From assembly GCA_911728435.2 (NCBI GenBank), contig OU452199.1, forward strand, positions 1,178,001 to 1,242,000: a stretch of DNA of 64,000 nt. The letters are read 5' to 3'. Of this stretch, positions 56,540 to 64,000 are shown one piece after another. The notes under the pieces were generated by a model, which worked only from the letters and a program-made list of their open reading frames with translations, did no database searches and had not been told where the DNA came from. Each line of letters opens with the position of its first letter. The first letter of the stretch is position 1. A program made the translations under genes and the position numbers. This stretch comes from Apoderus coryli (taxonomy: Eukaryota; Arthropoda; Insecta; Coleoptera; Attelabidae).

Positions 56540-58870
56540 TTTTGGAGAAATATATTAATATTGCGTAAATAAAACAAGTAGTTAGTATGAAAGTTTTCTT
56601 ATTACTACGACGTATCGTTTAATTTATGAGTATTTATTGTATCATAATTTTCACATAATTAAAAGTTCCATTTCAAAGTTCTAACAGCTATCTCAAATAT
56701 ATAGGTATCAGCAAAAAGTTCAACATATAAATCATGACCTAACTATATAATTTTTTATTCATACTTTTATAAATATAAATCTGCAACTTTGGTTTAATTT
56801 AACAAAGATCTGAAATTATAAATAAATAATCATTTATTGCCTAACAGGCCTGAGCCCAATTACAAGACAAAAATTATATAGTTTCAATTAATATCAAATA
56901 AATCTAACAAACTACAAAAGTACCAGAATGCTTAATTACACAATGAGGGTTCACACAAAGTTCACTTTGGTCTTCGGTTCAGCCGTGAAAATGAGTTGTA
57001 CATTCTTGGTTTTGATGGTGAACTTGAACGCCCGAATTTGGTCGTTCAAGCCGAGTTCAACGTTTTTTAACCTCACTCTTGTATGTTTTGATGTTTTATT
57101 TATGTTACTATTTGTTTTTCCAAAATCAATTACCTACAAAAATGGATGTGTGGAGATACATTACAAATGATGATTTGTTAGAATTTGTAAATAATGTTGT
57201 TCATCATCATATACATATAGAAATAGGCCAAATCATTTCAACGTTTGGAATGATCGAGAATTTAAAGCCCCGGTTTCGTTTAGGATAATATTTATTGTGG
57301 ATTTGATATCTGAAAGAATATTATCTTCTACAGACAGATACATTAAACACATCAGTCTCTGACTTTAAGGCAAGGTGGGAGGACAGTATATCGCCGCCTT
57401 TTTCTCTGAATTAGGTTGTTCGATAACGTAGAGTTCCGGTTCCTCCTCTTAGCAGATAAATCAGTTGCTCTTACATTCATTTCTATTTTCCATAATTATA
57501 TAGGTATTATAAATTTGTTTATATAATCTACCGATTTAATATTGTAAACTACGAAAATACAAATTTAAAAATAGCTGTAAACAACATAAATATATCAAAA
57601 AAATATCTATTTTATAGGTTAGATTGTTATTTTTTTTCTTCTCATCATTTTATAGACTAATTAAATGCTGGTTCAAGTAAACTTGTATTGGAACAACGCT
57701 CGAGACACTGAACTGAGATCAAGAGTGAATTCAAAGTGACCTGCAGTTCACGGGAACTACTGGTAAACCATGATTTGTACAACCGGGCCAATGTTTGCAG
57801 CAAACATTTTAATCTCGTCCTCTTTTCCCGGATACATCAACCTAAAACAGCTCTGGCATCTGTTGGTGCTGCAAAGTTATGTGCTTGATCACCTACCGTA
57901 AAATTCGAGACTTTTTCAAAATGAAAACTTTAATAAGGGGCCTCACGAATCAATGATGCCTAGGGCCTCCAGTTGTCTTAATCGCCGCTGAGTATAGTCG
58001 TCCAACACAAATAAATAAATAATTTTGAAAATATGGTAGTACGTTTCCTATTTTTTGGAATATCCTATACATTATTAATAAAAACATGGTCTAATAATAG
58101 AAAACCTTGGCCGTGGTGGCTGCGTAGTTTCATTTTTACGCAATTTATTTAAACTTCGGTAGGTACCTAGTACGTTGTTTTCTCATTGTAGATATAGGTA
58201 TACCTATATTGGTATATAACTAGATACTTATTGTTTATATTTGTAAGTAATCTAAGTTGTATTTATTTATATTGATTAAATCGCCCTGTACCTAAAAAAA
58301 AACTAATAAAAAAAAGGTTATCATGACCGACACCCTGACTGTAACATATCTGGAACAAACCTAATAAACACTCATAATTTAAAGTTCCCGCCTTATGTTA
58401 ATTTCCTCTGTATGTCATGTTAAAACGTAAATGTCAAGAGTAATTTGTCAATATAAGTTGTAATTGTAAATGGACGAAGAAATTAATAAAACGAATTGTT
58501 AATCACACTAAAGCTTGATTCTTTATTTATATGGACAATCATTAGTTAAATGATCCATAATAAATCACAAACGTAACACTGACTAGGTACTTATTTTCTA
58601 GAGGTCCTGCTAAATAATAGTATTTTAGGTATAGAATACGTACCTACCTACACTAAAACTTAGTTCTAGGAAATGTTTATTATTTGAAGACCACCTAGGA
58701 CCTCGGTACACTGCCTGTGTACTTATTTACTTTCGTGAATACTGAAACAAGTTCATCCTACATAATATAATTTATTTCATTATTTAATTATTTATACAAC
58801 ACAAAATCTTTATAATAACCACTATTCCTAACGTATGTACTTATTTCTTTATAACATAATCATATTACAA
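56540..58870. other. Intergenic region between the two NPNN/SRG genes
   Basis: No supported gene. A GC-richer stretch at 57,650-58,020 ends in AAATAAATAAATAA and could be a SINE or LINE 3' end. Another at 58,330-58,560 may be a retroelement remnant. A few open frames occur without domains. Confidence 0.35.
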
Positions 58871-59141
58871 TTACGGTCTTGAAGTACCTCGCGAACTGTA
58901 ATAGGCATCGTTGTTAGGATTCAGCTGATTCGATCTGTTATCAGTGCCTGCTTGACCGATAGTAGCAATAAGATTTACAATACTCACAATTAAATCTATA
59001 AATAAAGACCAAATGATTTTTTTTCTCGTTTAACTGTGTTTTAAACTTACCCAGCCAGTTGGAAGGTCTTTCGTCATGTCCTCGGCTTCTCCAATACGCA
59101 TCATTATTCGGATTCAACTGATTTGCTCTGTTGTTATCCAT
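58871..59141 (-). CDS. Small NPNN/SRG-motif protein 2 (two exons)
   Basis: Exon 1 (59,141-59,051) reads MDNNRANQLNPNNDAYW, SRGHDERPSNWL, and ends at a GTAAGT donor in the same phase as paralogue 1. Exon 2 (58,947-58,871) reads TDNRSNQLNPNNDAY and SSRGTSRP. Total about 55 residues; the exact acceptor is uncertain by one codon (two AGs three bases apart). Gene structure and repeated motif match the gene at 56,193-56,539, so these are paralogues in tandem. Confidence 0.62.
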
Positions 59142-60380
59142 TTTATTTTAAGAACCTAATTAAGCAAAATTATGGCACACAAGAACAAAATTCAATTAGG
59201 TTTACACTACTTTGAAGATTAATATGCACCAATTGATCGGTGCTGTATTTATATATACCCTGAAACTAAGTATCTAATTATGTAAACGTAAATAGGAGAC
59301 AGATAATTTACTTTTATCGCCTGTATATCAATTATCAACTGGTGTCGGGGGTTCACACTTTTATGCAACCAAAGCGGTTTTTACGCAGCTACCCAATTTT
59401 TTTTATTTTATATAGAGTGATAATTATCATTTCACTTAACTCACACAAGTGAGTGAAAATTCCATATTGAAGGATAACGCCTGTTATTGCACGTTCCTTT
59501 AACATCTGAAGGTGGTTCTGGTAGACTTGTTCTTTATAAACAAAGATAATGACAGAATCTAAAGATTACCTTAAATAGAGATGAATGAAACTTAAAAATC
59601 GATGGATCATATAGTTTTTTTTTTCTTAAATAAATAAAATACTAAATTGCCTCTCTTCTTTTGAAACAAAAACGCCATTACCCCCTAATTCAATATACGA
59701 AATTTAGTAAACTTGATAATCCACAGAAACGTACTTAAAACGCAGACACAGACCACATTAGCATTTTTTAATTAAACTAAATAAGCTAAAATATTAAAAT
59801 AAAATTCTTGTGGCCACTTGTTTCATTAAGCATTTAGCCAGTACAAGTTTTTTTGTTCAATTATTGTCATCTTTTCATGGAATTGACATCCAGCTAGCGT
59901 AAGTATGGACCTACAGTTTAGCGTGGAATCCAAACCACGGTCCTCGACTGCCATCCATCAGCACCCACGACTACGTAGTCAATAACTACTTGCTACTTGC
60001 CATAAGCAAGTCTACCGACTCGACCCGCGAACGCCTTGTTTTATTCAACTTTTAGATTCCTATTTCCCTTTCAAACATGCTTTATCCCAAGCTTTTGCTA
60101 TTTTAAACTGTCCTATAGAAAAAAAAGAAGAAATTCCGTGGGTCAACTTTACCAGACCCTCTAACTTTACTACCTATTTTAATTAAATTACACCGCTGTA
60201 ATATATTACGTACGTCTAATTCAATTCACAAATTATCAGAAATGTATCAAACTACCCATCACTACTTACTGATACACCCATAAATTAAGCAGAAGAATGA
60301 AATGATTTGAACATGTCATATGTCAGGTAACAGTTTTTGCATTGTTGATAATTTGAAAAAGTTGTATATAAGTTTTAAAA
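59142..60380. other. Intergenic region
   Basis: AT-rich sequence with no supported exon. A GC-richer segment at 59,900-60,050 is unexplained. The last part presumably contains the promoter of the coiled-coil gene. Confidence 0.4.
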
Positions 60381-61259
60381 ATGTCTTCATCATCAATTAT
60401 CGATTTTGATACAAGTAGCATACTAGACAATGTGGACGATATACTAAAAGAGAAATGGCACTTATTAGAATTGGAACAGTCAAAATATTCTCAATACGAA
60501 ACACTGAATTCCATCATAGAACAAATTATTGAAACTCCAAATCTCTTGGAACCAGAAGTTAACAAGAAAGTGGGAAATATACTAATAGCAGCGAGTTGTG
60601 AACAGTTTATGCTAGATGATCAGAACATATTAGGAATAACAGAAGATAATGCAAGGATTCAGTTAAGTGGATTTGAAGTGTTTGAAATTCGTAATATTTT
60701 ACTACAAAAATTACAAGAAAAGTTTAAATCAGTAAAAGAACAACTAAGTAGAGTAAATAATACAGCAAATAAACCACAGTTTAATATAGAAGAGTTTGAA
60801 AGAATTATTGAAGATTTAGTTACAGTGCAAACAACTTATATTACAAAGTTGAAAGAATTCTCAAAACTAACTGACCAACTTAAAGTTATAAAATCACAAA
60901 AACTACTGACTAAACTTAACAATCGTTTGGAAGAATGCAGTATTAATATGAATCTAAACAAATTACAGACACATATTCTCAGAGATAAGTTTAAAATCGA
61001 TGTTTTAACGGAGACTCAAGAATCCTTACAAGCATATGAGAAGTTTGTACAGGATCTCAAACAACAAATCCATGAAACTAGGAATGAAGTTGATGCAATG
61101 AAGCAGTTGAAAATGGAATATGAAGCAGTGGATTGTAGAGAGTACCGCGGTCTGTTGGACTCTTATTTGAAATTGTTGTCTGAACTCGAAAATAAGGATA
61201 GTATGACGTTGGTTTGCGATGAAAGTAATGGGACGAGGCAGTTTTCTAGATTTTTATGA
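60381..61259 (+). CDS. Coiled-coil protein, possibly augmin subunit HAUS4-like
   Basis: An intronless frame of 292 residues starts MSSSSIIDFDTSSIL and is rich in Glu, Lys, Gln and Leu with heptad-like spacing, especially residues 100-270. The C-terminal segment YRGLLDSYLKLLSELENK resembles the end of HAUS4 (a conserved tail with E-x-x-x-L-x-x-x-x-E-NK). This similarity is from memory and weak. Augmin recruits gamma-tubulin to spindle microtubules. Alternative identities are other kinetochore or centrosome coiled coils. The frame is clearly coding: it is long, without low-complexity runs, and flanked by AT-rich non-coding DNA. Confidence 0.7.
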   Translation: MSSSSIIDFDTSSILDNVDDILKEKWHLLELEQSKYSQYETLNSIIEQIIETPNLLEPEVNKKVGNILIAASCEQFMLDDQNILGITEDNARIQLSGFEVFEIRNILLQKLQEKFKSVKEQLSRVNNTANKPQFNIEEFERIIEDLVTVQTTYITKLKEFSKLTDQLKVIKSQKLLTKLNNRLEECSINMNLNKLQTHILRDKFKIDVLTETQESLQAYEKFVQDLKQQIHETRNEVDAMKQLKMEYEAVDCREYRGLLDSYLKLLSELENKDSMTLVCDESNGTRQFSRFL

Positions 61260-61923
61260 ATGTTTATTTAATATTAAAAATATTTTGATACAAGTAGGTA
61301 ATTGTCTTTATTTCTTATTTGGAACAGTGTCTTTCACTTTCTTAATTTTTTATACTATAAGTAAAATGTGATGAGACGCAGCTGAAACACAAAAGGGACC
61401 ACTTGGGTTTTGATTAATAAAAGCAGGTGTCATCGGATAGCATAGTGTTACTTATTGCAAAAGAGGAATTGGATTATCACTTTCAAAACAAAAATGGTTT
61501 AAAAAATGTGCAGCTTAGTAGGTATCTTCCTTTTATGTTAAAAATCAGATCAATTGCATATTATGCTGCGTTCCAAGTACAAAACTAAATAACTTTCATT
61601 ACTGTTGATTCATAAAAAAATAAGTCCTGCTCGCATCAGTTGAACCAAAGATTAATGTACCTTTGGTTGAACTAATTTGAGTAATAAAAGGAATTTACAT
61701 TATTGTGTCCGTTGGAACTTTATTATCCAGCATAAAAAATACAATACATTGCTCATTGCTGTGAATCAAGACATTTCAAGTCAAATTAGAGGAAGTACAA
61801 TAAAAATGTACGTACAATAATTTAATGAAAAAAAAATATTTACATAATGGACATAAAGGATAATTTATTTAAACACTATATTTCTATCGCTATTTAGAAC
61901 AGTTTTAACTTCAAAAAGTAACA
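61260..61923. other. Convergent intergenic region
   Basis: Contains 3' flanks of the coiled-coil gene and of COX5B. No other feature seen. Confidence 0.4.
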
Positions 61924-62491
61924 TTAAACCGGCGCCTTGTATACCAAGTTATACCAGTGCCCGCATTCGCATCTTTTCGGTTCACCCTTATGCAGCCACA
62001 TCCAATTTATGCTAGTGGATTCTTCTTCGCATATGCAACCCACTAGTCTCGAATCAAACGCTGACGGTATATCTGTGGGGCATGCTTTAGTGCCTGGACC
62101 CTTTTTCATTACTTTCATATCGAATGGATTATCATTTCCAGCTAGTTTAGCTAACAATTCACGTTTTTCTAACCCTGTAGCATGCTCGATCGGATCACCC
62201 ATAGTTACTGCGAAATATTGAAGAATACCAGCTTACAACATATTCAATAAGAGTTTGGTATAACATTAGTGGCGAATAGCAGTTTAAATAAATACAAAAG
62301 TGCATGTTTTGAATCGAAAATTTGTCATAATTACGTAATGTCAAAATGAAGAGGGTATTTGAAGGAGTTGGTTAAACATGTTATAGAACATATTTATATG
62401 TTTTACCTTTGGTTGCGAATCTATTGTAGCTTGTAGCAAATACGGTTCTTCTAGCTGCTGAAACCATAATTCGACCGCACAAAGAGGCCAT
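61924..62491 (-). CDS. COX5B: Cytochrome c oxidase subunit 5B (two exons, complete)
   Basis: Exons 62,491-62,407 and 62,207-61,924 join to 122 residues. The N-terminus (MASLCGRIMVSAARR and then FATK) is basic and Ser/Ala-rich, as for a mitochondrial presequence. The mature part has GDPIEHATGLEKREL, GPGTKACPTDIPSAF, LVGCICEEE and KRCECGHWYNL. The C-x-C and C-x-x-C-type cysteines are the zinc ligands of this nuclear-encoded peripheral subunit of complex IV on the matrix side. Length matches the family. It is divergent from RpS7. Confidence 0.95.
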
Positions 62492-63163
62492 TTTTGTAAA
62501 TTTTTGTTAATGTTATATTTTCAGCAATAATTGTTTTAGTAAAAGAAAATGTTCGATTTTTTGACGTTTCGTATTTCGGTATGACAGTGACAGGATGAAT
62601 ACGATAGAGGGCGTCATCGCGTGAATAAATTTAAAATTTTATCTTTTAATTAATATATCTGCTTTAGATATAATTTAGTTAATAAAGTACTTAAGTTATT
62701 AGATAAGTTTTAAATCATACAAATATTAATTTCTCAACAATAAAACCTAGGCAAGGATATACTGATATGTACACAAATTTATATATCAGATACTAAATTT
62801 TTGTTATGTCAAAGTAGGTATTTTCCAATTATCACAATGCTCAGTTGGACTGATGTGAAATATTCTTCACTCATTTAGTTGATATAGCAATAATAAACTA
62901 ATATTTTCACTCAACCTCACTGTCTTGTAAGCTGATTTTACATCATTGAGTTATATTACATTTATATTACAATAATTTTCAAGAATATTCTCATATAAAT
63001 TCTACTGATGTGAGTAAAAAAAATCAATCAAACTGTTGATTATGTCCCATTTACATATTCAATATGTCAATGTTGAAAACTAGAAATCTAGGACTGGACA
63101 CTGCGCCGGCGTAACTAAATTCAAACAAGACAATTGACAACTGGGGTGACATTTAACCTTAAA
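62492..63163. promoter_or_regulatory. Divergent promoter region of COX5B and RpS7
   Basis: About 670 bp separates the two starts. It contains copies of a short dispersed repeat (CTCAGTTGGACTGATGTGA near 62,838; CTACTGATGTGAGT near 63,002) and a GC-rich patch (CTGCGCCGGCGTAAC near 63,099) close to the RpS7 start. No TATA box is obvious. Confidence 0.45.
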
Positions 63164-64000
63164 ACCTTTCTTTTACAGATCTTCGACTGGCAAGGTATAT
63201 GTTTATTTTCTAATGTTATGAAAAAAAATCCTTAATTTTCTGTTAAATTCCCCATTACTTCTAAAAATAATAATTTTCTATTGCAATACAGTTAAGTATA
63301 ATTCATTAGACTATAGTTTTACTAGTGGATGGAGTGAATTTCCAGTGATATTTTTAGATTTTGTATACCTCTGCAGATGACTGTTGCCACAAATTATTGT
63401 TACTACTACTAAAGTGTAATATTTTAATGTGCTAAAGTGCAATTTATTCGTGTTACAGATGTCGAAAATAATTAAAGCAGGTGGGGCTGAGCCCGATGCA
63501 TTCGAAAACCAGGTTGCTCAAGCTTTGCTTGAGTTGGAGATGAACTCTGACTTAAAAGCTCAATTGAGAGAACTTCATATTACTAAGGCAAGAGAAATTG
63601 AGTTGAATAATAAAAAGGTAAGTTTAGTATTTATTTATTTTTGTAGTATTGTTATTGATTAAATTACTGTTTTTTTAGTCTATTATCATCTATGTACCAA
63701 TCCCTAAATTGAAGCAATTCCAAAAAGTACAGACGAGGTTAGTGCGTGAATTAGAAAAGAAATTCAGTGGTAAACACGTAGTTTTTGTCGGGGAGAGAAA
63801 GATTTTACCCAAACCCACACGTAAGACCCGCATGAAGAACAAACAAAAGAGACCACGTTCACGTACATTGACTGCTGTCTACGATGCTATTTTAGAAGAT
63901 TTGGTCTACCCAGCTGAAATTGTGGGTAAACGGATAAGAGTTAAGTTAGATGGGTCACAATTGGTTAAAGTACACCTTGACAAAAATCAACAAACTACTA
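63164..64000 (+). CDS. RpS7: Ribosomal protein S7 (eS7), 5' part; continues past the window
   Basis: A short untranslated exon appears to start at a pyrimidine tract (CCTTTCTTTT near 63,166), a 5' TOP motif of the kind that couples ribosomal-protein mRNAs to TOR signalling, and ends at GGCAAG|GTATAT. Exon 2 begins at the ATG (63,459-63,617, [15 protein letters not shown]). Exon 3 starts at 63,679 ([15 protein letters not shown]) and runs off the window, giving 160 of about 190 residues. [17 protein letters not shown] and [16 protein letters not shown] are conserved eS7 blocks. No defect seen. The noncoding exon is inferred from splice consensus. Confidence 0.93.

Noticed and set aside
56928..57288. 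Two overlapping plus-strand frames between the small NPNN/SRG genes
   Set aside because: No domain, no support from neighbours; probably chance or an unclassified repeat.

Overview
The window reads as AT-rich insect nuclear DNA, possibly beetle. It has short introns with GT/AG borders, a metazoan housekeeping gene set (Rab8, snapin, N6AMT1/HemK2, COX5B, RpS7), InaF-motif genes of the arthropod type, and abundant non-LTR, BEL/Pao, mariner, hAT and THAP-related debris. Insect is well supported; beetle is inference from the repeat flavour only. All exon borders below were read by eye from splice consensus plus reading-frame continuity.

Region 1 (1 to about 25,800) is mostly mobile-element territory. 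It holds a broken THAP-domain gene, two InaF-motif membrane-protein genes on the minus strand (one next to a mariner end), several fold-back elements, and a 3.8 kb hAT-like element whose interior shows four short phase-2/phase-2 exons. It also has an exon for an internally repetitive Q/S/N-rich protein and several 5'-truncated LINEs. The most striking object here is a 6.2 kb near-perfect inverted repeat (17,427-23,628), whose centre and right edge both lie in copies of one small palindromic element.

Region 2 (25,808-31,719) is a complete Rab8 gene in four exons. Its 4.7 kb third intron holds LINE pieces, another copy of the small palindromic element, a tRNA-like sequence and three hammerhead-ribozyme-like motifs. 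Region 3 (32,000-39,000) holds a sixteen-copy 137-bp tandem array built from an RNase H coding segment of a retroelement, then BEL, hAT and LINE remnants and more hairpin elements.

Region 4 (39,223-52,859, minus strand) is the most unusual coding block. It contains an intact N-acetylneuraminate lyase (NPL) gene followed by two tandem paralogues in which an acidic N-terminus and a C2H2-like zinc finger are fused to an NPL fold. Both fusion proteins lack the Schiff-base lysine, the catalytic tyrosine and the GTTGE signature that the neighbouring NPL keeps. They therefore look like expressed-type pseudoenzymes with a nucleic-acid-binding-type module. One of them has introns filled with LINE and BEL/Pao sequence, yet every exon remains open and in frame.

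Region 5 (53,000-64,000) is gene-dense. It holds a lone THAP exon, snapin and N6AMT1 separated by only 2 bp (a likely dicistronic transcript), and two small paralogous genes with an NQ-NPNN-Y-SRG motif. A single-exon coiled-coil protein (perhaps HAUS4-like) follows. COX5B and the 5' part of RpS7 are arranged divergently at the right end.
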